This document shows, piece after piece, positions 1 to 10,689 of a DNA stretch of 64,000 nucleotides. Position 1 is the first letter of the stretch; each line of letters opens with the position of its first letter. The notes under the pieces are model-generated. The model was not told the origin of the DNA, did no database searches, and saw nothing but the letters and a program-made list of their open reading frames with translations. The position numbers and the translations under genes were made by a program. The stretch is from Saccharum officinarum. Lineage: Eukaryota > Streptophyta > Magnoliopsida > Poales > Poaceae. The DNA lies in NCBI GenBank assembly GCA_020631735.1, contig CM036225.1:62591183-62655182 (forward strand), in the 5' to 3' direction.

Positions 1-179
1 CAAATAACGACGAAAAATGCTACAGGAACTTTTCCCCAAAAATTTTCGCATCTAAACACGCCTCATATCTGGTTGGCTCCGGTGGTGGGAGGAGGCTACG
101 CTAATAGGCCTGGCACCGTTTCGCAAAAAAAAAGGCCTGGCACCTGCGCAGTACGGCGAGACCCTCGCGGAACATTTCA
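1..179. other. Unassigned flank at window start
   Basis: I see no coding exon or classifiable repeat in this short leading stretch. It precedes the first MITE. Confidence 0.3.
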
Positions 180-405
180 GGGTGTTTGGTTTGGGTATTA
201 AAGTTTAACCAACACTGTAGCACTTTTGTTTTATTTGATAAAAAGTTTTCAATCTGGACTAATTAGGCTTAATAGATTCGTCTCGTAAATTACTCCTAAT
301 CTGTGCCGACATGTATGCAATTAGTCTACATTTAGTACTCCATGCATTTGAGGAACATTGATGTGATGAGTGTTAAACTTTAACAAAAGCAAACCAAACA
401 TAGCC
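180..405. mobile_element. Tourist-like MITE (PIF/Harbinger derived)
   Basis: This is a 226-bp non-coding element with imperfect inverted ends, GGGTGTTTGGTTT on the left and the reverse complement of AACCAAACATAGCC on the right. The interior carries phrases seen in grass Tourist-type MITEs (ATTCGTCTCGTAAATTA, AATTAGTCTACATTTAGTAC, CCATGCAT, GATGTGATG). The flanking trinucleotides are TCA and TTA, so the target duplication is imperfect. The same family recurs at 2700-3041 and 43529-43772. Confidence 0.7.
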
Positions 406-900
406 TTAAACGACGTTTTTTTGGGACCGACGAAGTAGTATCCAAACATGACCTCCGCCATCCGCTCAGAATGCCACCTGGACTCGTTTGTTGCTGGTTC
501 GGCATACCGCATGCATGCTGTGCATTGGTACTCACCCTAATCACCGCACATGTTCTGTTGGTGCCGAGATGCACAGGCGCACAGCTCGTGTCATTGGGAG
601 CGTCACAACTCTCAATTAATGGAAGAGCTGCCTCGCGAGCGTCCTGCAGCCGCGACATTGGACGGGAGCGTGCACCAGGTATCTCGCTTGGTGGGGTCTG
701 TGTGTAGTAGATACGGCCCAACACAGGAGATGTTACATATCATGACTCGTGCCTGCCCGCTACACAACTATAAACGGAGAGACTGGCGGCCGGAGTCTAG
801 GTGAGCGCAGGCTGTCCGTCCATTTTTAATAATGATAACCTCAGACCTTTACGGATATAGCTTCGTGCTCTGTTTCATCTCGTGCTCTACGCCTGCTCTC

Positions 901-1053
901 CGTGCCCGCTGTCCGTCATGGATGTAGCTTCGTGCTCCGCGCCCGCTGTCCGCCATGGATGTAGCTTCGAGTTCCGCACCTGCTGCCACGCCCATGAATA
1001 CAACTTTGTGATCTGCACCTGTTGTCGTGCCCGCTTCGCTTCCCGCTCGCACG
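901..1053. repeat. Degenerate 37-39 bp tandem repeat
   Basis: Three to four imperfect copies run in tandem, each beginning GCCCGCTGTCC or a variant and continuing with CATGGATGTAGCTTCG. The first two full copies are 37 bp and nearly identical. The third is about 39 bp and more diverged. No function is apparent. Confidence 0.55.
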
Positions 1054-1109
1054 TGGGGTGCGGTGCACCCGAGGGGACCACCTTCGCCTACGCCCCTTTG
1101 CCGTGCCTA

Positions 1110-1406
1110 CTCATAAAACACTTGCAACATAAAGCATTTGCTACAACATACGTTCGAAACAGATGAAATATTTACAACATATGTTTACAACATATGTATA
1201 TGAGCACTACAACATATGCAACATCTAGATAAATCATTTGCAACATACACTTGAAACAGCTGAAACATTTGAAACATACAATCGCGACATAGCCAGTGCA
1301 TTATATGCAACATCCAGATAAAATACATGCAACATACGTTTAAATTAGCTAAAACATTTGAAACATACACTGCAACATATGCAGCATCCAGATAAAACAA
1401 TTGTAA
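1110..1406. repeat. Degenerate GCAACAT / GAAACAT word repeat
   Basis: The block repeats short phrases such as TTGCAACATA, GAAACAGCTGAAACAT and GCAACATCCAGATAAAA with irregular spacing. Sequence of this style is dispersed in grass genomes, often within non-autonomous DNA elements. I see no clear terminal inverted repeats and cannot assign it to a superfamily. Confidence 0.45.
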
Positions 1407-1782
1407 TGACACGAGGCACGGGTGGGGCGCGCGAGGCACAGGCGTAGGGCGCGTGAGGCGCGGGGGCAGGCGGGTCCATCTCATCCGCCCGGACGGACGC
1501 TCGGTAGAGAGCATTACCGAACTATAAAAGCCACCGCTCTTCTAACCCTAGCTTCACATCTGCTCTCTTGTATTATAGCCGCTCCATGCCCTCGCTTCCG
1601 ATCTCTCGCTCACATCATCTCCATGCCTTCCTCCCAATCTCTTGCTCACGGCCTCTCCCTGCCTCCTTCTCTCCCGATCTCTTGCATTGCTTTCTCTCCT
1701 CTAGCTTCCTCGACGTGGCGCGGCGGCAGTGCCCCCCGCTAATGTGCGGACCGGCGGCGACAAGACCCCAGCCTATGGACTA

Positions 1783-1935
1783 AGGACGGATCCAGGAAAA
1801 TGTCTAGGGTGGCTTGTCTCTCCTCAAGGTGCATCCATGGCAAAAATTCCTAAGGGGGCTAAGGGGGGCTCCATGGATTTGGCGCCTGTAGGGGGGCTAA
1901 AACCCCACCCGCCCCACCATTGGATCTGTCCCTGG
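1783..1935. mobile_element. Possible short MITE-like inverted-repeat element
   Basis: About 150 bp are bounded by inverted ends: AGGACGGATCCAGG on the left and the reverse complement of TTGGATCTGTCCCTGG on the right. The interior contains G-run phrases ending in GGGGGGCTAAAACCCC. It has no coding capacity. Classification is tentative because no clean target duplication is evident. Confidence 0.4.
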
Positions 1936-2084
1936 TATGGACGGAAGCCTTCGGTAGCGCGGCCCTAGCATGAACGTAGATGCGGCCACGAGCGGCCCCT
2001 TGGGAACTGACATTTAATTGCTGGAAAAATACACAGACATCACACACATGTTACTGTTTTCTATTTGAAATTTCATCTAAGCAG

Positions 2085-2197
2085 TCTTTGATACTTCTTT
2101 GAGTACAGAATTAGCTGCGGTCTTTAGATCCTCTGGAGTTCTCTACGGGCAAGGCGGCAAAGCATCTGTTTATGAAGTATTCAGATGCTCAGGCGAT
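2085..2197 (+). CDS. AHSA1-like gene, exon (upstream of giant intron)
   Basis: The exon ends with codons for SVYEVFRCSGD followed by the donor GTGAGTAC at 2198. Reading is open back to an acceptor-like GCAG at 2081-2084; an alternative acceptor ACAG ends at 2108. The GKASVYEV...CSGD segment matches the family pattern that precedes the next strand (FLVTICNKKRVGYTYEL), which is encoded 34.7 kb downstream in phase 0. The partner exon would be hard to find without recognising both halves. Confidence 0.65.
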
Positions 2198-2699
2198 GTG
2201 AGTACTAAGTAGCCTCTTTTGACAGATAGTCTCTTTCATTTTATTAAAAAACACTCATGCTGGACAATCATTCCTATTATTTTTCAGATAATTTTTCTCT
2301 ACTATATTCATCAACATAAACAACAAAATTGATTTCATGATTGTCATAAGGATTTCATGATTTCTTAGCTTAATAATTTTTAAGCCATGCCTCACGTTTA
2401 CCCTTTTCATGTTAATTTCCTTCATATTTTTCCACCATAATTGCTTGTTTGAGGATCAACAAGTATGCACTTCTATTACTAATGAACTATGAATACTTGA
2501 GTTTTAATTGTCCTTGCATATTTGTACTCTTTTAATTACTCATGTCCATGCAGCACGCTGAAACAATGCGGATAGAAGTAGGAACTGGTGAGTACTGAAA
2601 CATATGCTAGCCTCCATCTATAGTGGCTCAGCAAAGTAGGGAACAGAAAGCTGGACAAGCATTAGTTTTTGGACAGCTAGCAATGTTACCTTCCATTAA

Positions 2700-3041
2700 G
2701 GGGGTGTTTAGTTTATAGGGTGAAAATTTTTAAAGTGTCACATTGGATATTTCATGGGATGTCGGAAGGGGTGTTTGGATACTAATAAAAAAACTAATTA
2801 CATAACTCGCCTGGAAATCGTGAGACGAATTTATTAAGCCTAATTAATCCGTTATTAGCACATGTTTACTGTAGCATAACATTTGTCAAATTATGGATTT
2901 TAGGTTTAAAAAATTCGTCTCGCAAATTTATCTCAATCTGTGTAATTAGTTATTTTTTTCATCTACATTTAATACTCTATGCATGTGTCCAAACATCCGA
3001 TGTAACGGGATGAAAAATTTTGGGAAGGAACTAAACACCCC
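2700..3041. mobile_element. Tourist-like MITE with TAA target duplication
   Basis: This 342-bp element has near-perfect inverted ends (GGGGGTGTTTAGTT and AACTAAACACCCC) and is flanked by TAA at 2697-2699 and 3042-3044, the target typical of PIF/Harbinger Tourist MITEs. The interior shares phrases with the copies at 180-405 and 43529-43772. It is non-coding and lies in the host intron. Confidence 0.88.
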
Positions 3042-3333
3042 TAAGATTCACAAGTTCTGTGACCCCTTTTCACTCCACGAATCAGGCATTAGATAGACAT
3101 TCAGATTAGGTCTATGGTAGCTTTTTGTTTCTCTTTGTCAAACAACAAAAATGTATAGGCTTGTGGAGGGCTATTTCCTTTTCTGTGTTTTGATAATGGA
3201 ATGCTAAATTATGTCGTTTTATCTTTACCTTTTTTTTTGTTAGGCCGTTAAGCCAGTAGTAAGGAATAGTCTCTACTGCCTTATGAACCTGTATTGCTAG
3301 ATTTTTTTTAGATAAAGGATAAAAAATCCGGCT

Positions 3334-5071
3334 TCATCTATCCGAGGATAGAATCAGACCAATTATTACAAACGACCGACACGAGCACAAAGTTTGATGT
3401 AACTTACAGCCACTCTCACGACTACAGGAATAACAAAACAGTTCTGGACTAAACAAATTAACATGTCTTTGCGAAAGCCACCCATTGGAACCAAAGAAAG
3501 CTAAAGCCGACGTCTCTAGGTGTTTTGCCGCAGAGGTTAATTGATCTTTAAGATCTTCATGCCGCTGCAGGCTGGCCCATTGACGTAGCCAGTGCGTTCC
3601 TCTGAAGAGTACCTGCAAAAGAGATTTTAGTTTGCATTTGTCAAAAACTATTTCATTCCTTGTTAGCCAAATTGCCCATAAAAGTGCTGCTGCTGCCGTT
3701 AATAACAATGTATTATATTTTTTTATTACCCAGTTTCAACCAATTCTCAAACAAATCCTCTATACTAGTGGGGGGTAAAATTCCAAAAAGTAAGTGTATA
3801 GAGCGCCACAAAAACTTGGCATAGAAGCAATCAAAAAAAGATGTTGAATTGATTCAGAGAAATGGCAGAGGCAACGAGACTTGTCTCCAGTCCAATTTCT
3901 CCTAGCTAAGTTATCTTTAGTTAGAATCACTTCTCTCTTCAAGTACCACATAAAAATTTTAATTTTCATTGGTAACTTTGTTTGCCAAATATCTTGCGAC
4001 ACTCTAACTCCATTGTTAATTAATGCATCATACATAGACTTGACTGTGAAGGTTCCAGATGCATTGAAACCCCAAACAAACACATCTCATTCCTGGAGTA
4101 AGCTAACATGTTGTAAGGAAGCTACAATACGCTTTCAATTTATCAAATTTCTACCCACCAAATTTCTCCGAAGGGAGATATTTAGTAAAGGAGAGCTCAA
4201 AACTGTAGCAATGGAATCTTACTTCCTTCTCACAATGTTAAACAACGCAGGAAACTTATCCTTAAGAGGTTTGTTGCCCAGCCAAGTGTCAACCCAAAAT
4301 CTAGTTTGTGAACCATCTTTGACATTAAAGTGACCAAAGCCTAAAAAGGTGTCTTTCACATTCATAAGACTTTTCCAAAAGTGCGAGTCCATTGGTTTCT
4401 TCTCACATCTTCCTAGCGTCTTATTCTTTATATATTTACTTCTTAACAATTCTTGCCACAAACCATCCTCATTTAATAATTTAAACAATCATTTACTAAG
4501 CAGACATTTATTTTGAATCTCTAAATTCTGGATCCCCAACCCACCTTGGTCTTTAGGTTGGCATGTGATTTCCCATTTGACTAATCTATATTTTTTTTAT
4601 GATTATCATTTTGCCAATAAAAACGAGATCTAAAACAATCCAACTTTTTCAGAACCCCTTTTGGCATTTCAAAGAAAGACATCATAAACATCGGTAAGCT
4701 AGAAAGCACCGAGTTTATGAGAACCAACCTACCACCGGTTGTTAACATCTTACTTTTCCAGCAACTAAGTCTTTTCTTAATTCGTTCCTCTATGTTCTTC
4801 CGGTCTTTATTAAGCAGTTTCCTGAAATGCATAGGGAGTCCCAGGTATCTGAATGGGTACTTACCCATGGCACATCCAAACAGTTGCGAATAGAAGTTCT
4901 CGTGATCTTTGGCTTGTCCAAAACAAAAGACTTCACTTTTGTGGAAATTAATTTTTAGGCCAGATAGTTGCTCGAAAGTGCTTAACAATAACTTCATATT
5001 GACAGCTTTCTCAACATCATGGCTCATAAAGATCACTGTGTCATCCGCATACTGAAGGATGGACAAACCAT
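3334..5071 (-). pseudogene. LINE-1 ORF2, C-terminal half (RT palm to C-terminal domain)
   Basis: The - strand reading begins just after element C with LSILQYADDTVIF (the catalytic YADD box), followed by the GLKINFHKSE and YPFRYLGLPM motifs of plant L1 reverse transcriptases. Further down are a zinc-ribbon-like region (RCLCHFSESIQHLF) and the C-terminal LLWAIWLTRNEIVFDK motif seen in plant L1 zf-RVT regions. It is broken into at least four frames (5120-4581, 4488-4219, 4083-3760, 3708-3334), so it is decayed. Confidence 0.8.
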
Positions 5072-8000
5072 TGTAACACTCCGGTGTTACGCAAGCATTT
5101 GCATTGCAAATCATGAGCATAACATGTCATGGCATTCATAATCATATGTGCTTAGGGTGTACCTTTAGTAAAATAAAAGTGTGGAAACTAGTATTGCATA
5201 ACATGTTGTGATAATGTGCTAATGACATTCATCAAATTTGTGCAACTATAAATTTCATATCACTTAGAATTATAAGGAAAATTTTTGGAGCCACTAAATC
5301 ACTCAAAGTTTTGTCAAAGATTTGTTTCAAAAATGTTATTTGAAAATATTCAAAAATCCTCCCTAAATTAGCTTTTATTCTAAAAATCAAAATCTGTTGA
5401 GAATTTTTAGTTGGCCCCTTAATCAAAGTTGTAGAGAATTAAATTCTAAGCAACTTTTATTTTTGGGTCATTTCCAGAAAAAGTCCTTTTCTTGCTCAAA
5501 ATGAGATTTGAAAACTATTATTTGAAATTATTTGAAAATATGAAAATGGAAAATTCAATTTCTAACCTAAACGGGCCGCCGCCTCGTTTTCGGCCTGCTG
5601 CTGGAAGCGGCCCAGCTCCGCCCCCGCACGCGCGCGCCGTAGCCGCCGCCTCGGCCCAGCCCACGCCGCGCGGCTTCCTCCTCCCTCCCGCTCGCGCGCG
5701 CTCGCTGGCGCCCGCGGCAGACTGCGCTCGCCGCGTGGCGGCCGCATGCCGGCGACGCCCTCCGCGTGGCCGCCCGTGGCCCCGCGCACTCCGCCTCAAA
5801 TCACCGCATGCGCTCGGCCTCCTTTCCACTCGCTCACTCGCTCGCTCCTTTTCTCCTTCCTCCGGAAAAACCCGAGCGGGCAAACTGCTCGCCGCAGCGA
5901 GCTCCGCCTCCGCCGCCGTGTTCCGGCGACGCCAGTCCACCGCAGCTCGATTGCTCGTGCACGGAGCTCCGCCACCCTCTTCCCTCCTCCGAACGAGCGC
6001 CACCATCCCCTTGCTCGCTCCGGTAGGGCACAATTTCTCCGCCCCCGCTGCGCCACCGCGAACGGAGCCGCCGCGCTCGCGCTCCGGCCACCGTCGCCTC
6101 CGCTCCTCCCCATCTCTCTCGAACTACACGTTGATGTTCACCGTGTCCCCGCAATGGTGTTGCGCGCCTCGCCTTGTTCGCTCGAGCCCAGAGACAGCCG
6201 CTGGCCATCGGCGGCCGTCGCACCACCGCGGTGGCGAGCACCCGCGCGGCCGCGCGCACTGCCCCGCTCGCCTGCGAGTGCGGCGAGTGGCTGGGCCGGC
6301 CGGTCTCAACGGGAGACGGCCCGTTTTCGTTACCCCCGCGCGTGCGTCTCTGGGCTGAGCAGGCCGGGCCGTCTGCCCCTTCTGATGTCGGCCCGTTTCA
6401 AAATAAAAATTCAGTTTTTATTTTCTCAATTGGAAATAAAGTGCTTAGCAATTATTTGGGTGATTAAATGTGCTCCAAAAATTGTGAAATAAATTTCTAT
6501 AGATTCATTGGAACCAGATCGATGATATAAAAATATTGCATGTCAAATTTGAAATATTTTTCTATAGGATTTTATTTAATCATGTATATTGCTGATAAAT
6601 TGAAAAATGTGTAGAAAAATCTATAGGCTTCAGAAAAATATGATTCCCAAGTTTGTTAATCTTCTTGTGTCATGTACTTCCTAGGAAAAATATGTTTCAT
6701 GCATGTGCTGTGGAAAACTTTGGAGGAGTAGTTCAAGTACCTTTAATGGCTGATTTTTGTTATTTTTGCTAGAGAGCAAACTTTGTATAAAACATGCATG
6801 TGATAATTTTTGTACAGTCATAGTATGCTATGAAGAACCTAGGAAAAATATTAATTCTGTTGTTTGACACTTTTCATAGTACAAAGTAATTTCATGCTCA
6901 TTTTTATGCTATAGCTTGTCATTTTTGTATAGGATAGTTTACTTATCCAAATGCCATGAAATTTTTATGGTAGTCGGTTTAGGGTAGTATTATGCTACTG
7001 TAATTTTCTCAGATTTTTAGGAGCATCAGAAATATATGTTGCTATTCAAACCTATTATTATTTAGGGTTTAAGCAAGTGTTGCTTTAAGTGTGATTAAGA
7101 AATTAGTAAAGCTTTGGTGTATCTTTGAAGCATTTCATAAGATATGTTAACTTAACATATTAGAAGTAGAAGAGAATGCAGTAGATGACATGTGCTTGTA
7201 GTATATAGTTTCTTGGATGATGTTGACTACCTTGCATTTCAACATATCCATTGCATTCATCTCCTTCGATGCACGTTGCATAATCACTTACGCGCATTGC
7301 ATCATACAGGATCGCAAACCGAGAACCCAGTCGTCATACCCGAGGAGCCAGAGGAGCAGCTCGAGGTGCAGCAGCAGGAGGTGACCGAAGCCGAAGAGGA
7401 GGTCGGTGAAGATCTCCCAGAGTGCCCCGACCACCGTCCGAGCTCTTTTGAGAGAGGCAAGCCCCGGAGCATTTCTCTCCCGATTTGCAAATAATTTATT
7501 ATTAACTTTACTTAATTTGATGCATTACATTTAGGAGTTGTTGCAAACGTTGCTGCATTACACCTTGTTTCACCTTGCTTTACCCGATCCTTGTTACCTT
7601 GGTGTCGCGGTCAATAATTGCTTAGTTTGCTTAGACCAGTAGAAGTCGGGTGATTGCCTGTCATCCGCGAGCTCTAGGAGATTACTTGGATCTATATGAA
7701 AGTATGTCATACGAAAATAACTAAGTGTCGAAATGAATTTGAGACCGGGCAGAAACTTTCAGGGTTTCGGACTGTAGTGTTTTCCGTCTGTGTCGATTAA
7801 GGACCAACCGTTGTTGGGCCTCGAGTCATGTTGAACGCATGCCTCACATTTAGCTGGCCGAATAATGTACCTTTCGACCGCGAAGCTAGGAGATTATTCG
7901 GGCCGAGTGGATTGCCCGCAACGCACTGTACCGGAGCAGTAGTGGCAGGATACGGGGGCGCGATGATAAGGACAAAGAGCAGTCGGGCGGCCCCCGGGTA

Positions 8001-8925
8001 CATGTGGTTCCTGGCAAGCTCGCGACTTTACCTGAATGGTTGACTCGGTGACCAATACCTCACTTTAGCGGGTGAGTGAGGTTTGTGTGAGGAATAAATT
8101 ACCAGCTGGTTAATAATCGATTCGAATCGCCATCGTTCACTGGATAGTGAACACTTGACTTGAGCTACTTCATCGTAGTAATCTTGATGAATCACTTGGA
8201 TAGTTATGTGGAAGATGACATGATAACTATTGTTAATGATCAATGGTAATCCTTACTTGCTTAATTACATGTTACTCTAGCACCAGTGCAAACATAGTTG
8301 ACAGGGTAATAAAGAGTTAATTACTGCATGCTTTTGGAAAGGAATTGTTAAGTTAAAAATGCTTTTCTTGCAAATGAGTCAGCTATCCCACCAGAAAGCC
8401 TATCATGATTCCTTGGTGTCTTTTATTTCTGGTTTATGACGGGTAAGTCTAGCTGAGTACCTTCTCGTACTCAGGGCTTTGTTCCCAATTGTTGCAGATG
8501 GGCAGATGTATTACGGCTACTGTATCAACTGCCTCTATCCTGCGATGGGCGAAGCTTAGGACCATGGGCAATGGTCATTCGCTACTTCTCGTCTGATGCT
8601 TTTGCTGGAGATGATCACAAGCTGGCACTTTATTTCAAAATGTTGTGTGTGTGTGCGTGATTTGAACTACCGCTTCCGCTACTTTTATTCGAACCTGGTT
8701 TGTAATAACTATGTTTAAACTCCGATGTATTTTATGCCGCGAACTTTTATGTAACTTATGATGGTGACCGCTAAACTTAGTACGATCTTGGCTGTTATGT
8801 GAAATGGTTTGAAATCCGTCGAGATTTCACGGACTACCGGGTTATACGGGCTTAAGTTTGTTAAATTGTCCTCCCGTTGGATGATTTTCCTACTTAATCT
8901 CGTATAATTGGGCGGTTCTGTTACA
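5072..8925 (+). repeat. Element C 5' LTR
   Basis: The LTR starts TGTAACACTCC and ends GGTTCTGTTACA, directly before the PBS. It has an AT-rich first part (to about 5560), a GC- and CpG-rich block (about 5563-6370), an AT-rich middle and a tail carrying a conserved small ORF (7310-7494). The tail shares several blocks with the LTR of element D: GTAGAAGTCGG, GTGTCGATTAAGGACC, ATCGATTCGAATCGCC, CGGACTACCGGGTT and AATTGGGCGGTTCTGT. The ORFs in the GC block overlap on both strands and have low-complexity composition, so I do not treat them as genes. Confidence 0.93.
7310..7494 (+). CDS. Conserved small acidic ORF inside the 5' LTR of C
   Basis: The ORF follows an acceptor-like CATACAG (ends 7309) and encodes a Glu/Gln-rich segment, then EDLPECPDHRPSSFERGKP and a stop after LPICK. 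The LTR of element D has an alignable ORF at 46635-46813 ending in EQLPECPNHGPSTFHRGKP, with GGATCG at the same junction. Amino acid conservation between LTRs that are otherwise diverged suggests it may be translated. It has no family I recognise. It is open upstream to an ATG at 7192, but similarity starts only after the acceptor-like site. Confidence 0.45.
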
Positions 8926-8927
8926 GC

Positions 8928-8939
8928 TGGCATCGGAGC
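8928..8939 (+). other. Element C primer binding site
   Basis: TGGCATCGGAGC begins two bases after the 5' LTR and matches the plant initiator-Met tRNA site (TGGTATCAGAGC) with two differences. This is where minus-strand cDNA synthesis would start. Confidence 0.8.
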
Positions 8940-9459
8940 ATAGTTTAGCGTGATTACTGTTCATAAGTGTATTTAAAACAAAATTCTGTTTAAAAAGTGT
9001 GATTTTAAAACTAAAGGTGTGCCAGTGGTCATATCCTGTATGCCCAGTTAAGGACTCTAGGTGGCTATTTAAGTACTAACTTGGGGTTCTTGCACCATAT
9101 TTCTCTTTCGTTGCTCATACGGCGTGCTATTGTATGAGTGCCACTTAATTGAGTGGTAATGTATGGATCAGTTACCTCTACGCTTTGGTAAGTGTGAGCT
9201 GTGAGAGCATGATCGGATACACCGCCGATCTAGGGAGAGTGCTTATATGATACTAGAATAATTACATGTTTTACACATGTTTTTATGAAAGTATCGCATG
9301 TATGGGTGTTCCGTCCGTTGAGGCGATGCCGTCAATAGGATGATGTGTTTGGGTAGATACTACCGTTGTACACGCATCTGGGGATTCGTGTAGAGCGTGT
9401 AGGTAGATTTACTGCTTTCATGCATTCATGGGGAATGGGCTGAAATGAATTTTCTGCAG

Positions 9460-9714
9460 GTACATAACATCGTTTATCATGTAGATCGAATTAGTTACGT
9501 ATATGAGAGATCGTTTGTATGCCACCGAATTCATCGTTAGATGTCTTTATTTTCTAAGTTTGTGAGAACGTAAGACTCGCGCATGCATCATATTGCCTGT
9601 GCATTTCATTCATAACATGCATTCCTCCCTTTATAAAAGGATTATCCCAGTTTGATAAAAGTAACATCAACTTAAAATATGTTCTCACTGGGTAATTTAA
9701 AACTTGTGCTACAG
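9460..9714 (+). other. Candidate 255-bp intron before ORF0 of C
   Basis: A donor-like TTTCTGCAG|GTACATAAC ends its exon at 9459 and an acceptor GTGCTACAG ends at 9714, immediately before the ORF0 ATG. Element D has the same arrangement with an identical length: donor TTCTGCAG|GTACGCTAAC at 48818/48819 and acceptor GATTACAG ending at 49073. Equal length and matching ends in two diverged elements support a real splice, although no transcript is available here. Confidence 0.55.
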
Positions 9715-10689
9715 ATGGCCCGCACGAAGCAGACTGCCCGTAAGTCCACTGGCGGAAGAGCACCCCGTCACCAGATGGCCCCGCGGGAGCGCCGCAGCAC
9801 GGACACTTTTCTAAGTGAGTTTGGCATGCCCACCTTGCTTTGGAGAGTGCTCCATGATGTGGGGTACCCAGAGGGTCAAGAGCCGGTGTACTCCTGGAGT
9901 GAGAGCCAGTTAGCTGAGGATGGACTTGCGGTAGTGGAAATCACCGTCCCTGCTCTTGGTGATGCGCCAGAATGGGATGGTTGGCATTTGGAGTTTGAAG
10001 GACGCACTCCAGTTGAAGGTGCAGAGGGCACAGCCTTTCGCGTCATCCAAGACATAATGAGCAGGTTTCCTAATGAGTTGGCAGCAGCTTTGGCCGGTAC
10101 TTTCCCGAGAGATGATCCTCGTGATGCCATTTGGGTGCAACCGTAAGGGAGTGCCCTGGTTAGAGGCCCAAGTAAAGGACGGGCTAGCGACAACCACGCA
10201 ATGAGTGCCATGTATGCAGCCATCAGAGCATACCAAGGTCTTGAGAGTACCTATTGGGCCTTGACTGGCCTGCGTGGCGATGACCGGCTTGAAGCAAGGA
10301 AGCAGAAGAAGAAGCAAGCACGTGCTATAGCTAGCTTGTAGGAGCAGTTGGCCGACATGAGCTTGCAGCGAGATCGGGCTCTCGAGAGAGGTGAGAGTGC
10401 TATGCAGCGGGTGCAGACGTTGACTCAGGCCAACAGAAATGCAGACCGCATGATGGGACAGCTAGTGCAGGAAAGGAATGAAGCCTGGAACGAGAGGGAC
10501 CTTCTGAGGCAGAGGGTCGAGGAGCTAGAAGGGTATAATGCCAACTTGCATGAAGAGTTTCATGCCCTCTACAACGGGATGGGCCCGTATGCTCCTCCGG
10601 ACGCCGCCCAGATGGACGTCGACGACGACGCCGCTACTGAGGGTAGCGATGGTGACGCCTCCGACCTCGACGACGGCCCCGAGGAGTAG
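9715..10689 (+). pseudogene. Element C ORF0: histone H3 tail-like protein with coiled coil and acidic tail
   Basis: The ATG at 9715 directly follows a CAG acceptor. After Met the protein begins ARTKQTARKSTGGRAPRHQ; residues 1-13 equal the H3 tail, as do 15-17, 19 and 21. Residues about 30-50 hold a GMPTLLWRVLHDVGY segment that aligns with D (GTPRLLWSVLEDIGY). The rest is helical and probably coiled coil, and it ends in an Asp/Glu-rich tail (VDDDAATEGSDGDASDLDD). Two in-frame stops break it, TAA at 10144 and TAG at 10339, with open frame continuing in the same phase after each. An upstream in-frame ATG (9679) lies in the putative intron, so I prefer 9715. Function is unknown; histone mimicry is an inference. 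Confidence 0.75.

Larger units (their letters stand above)
406..1782. other. Host intergenic or intronic DNA with degenerate repeats
   Basis: No supportable gene is visible. The stretch holds a GC-rich degenerate tandem repeat (about 901-1053), a block of degenerate GCAACAT/GAAACAT words (about 1110-1406) and a pyrimidine-rich tract (about 1570-1720). The short ORFs here have low-complexity composition and no recognisable motif. The upstream exons of the AHSA1-like gene should lie in this direction but I could not identify them. Confidence 0.4.

Noticed and set aside
471..1166. Short + strand ORFs of 60-95 codons near the window start
   Set aside because: They overlap degenerate repeats, lack motifs or splice context and show no codon-like composition.
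2552..2585. Exon-like segment between CAG and GTGAGT in the giant intron
   Set aside because: It would put a partial codon between two exons that already join in phase and has no counterpart in the protein family as I recall it.
5492..6492. Several long overlapping ORFs on both strands (also 15966-16962 and 44804-45810)
   Set aside because: They lie in the GC-rich blocks of LTRs, occur in many frames at once and have low-complexity composition, as expected from high GC content.
9715..10146. A true histone H3 gene
   Set aside because: Only the first 20 or so residues resemble H3. The histone-fold sequence is absent and the ORF sits between the PBS and gag of a complete retrotransposon.
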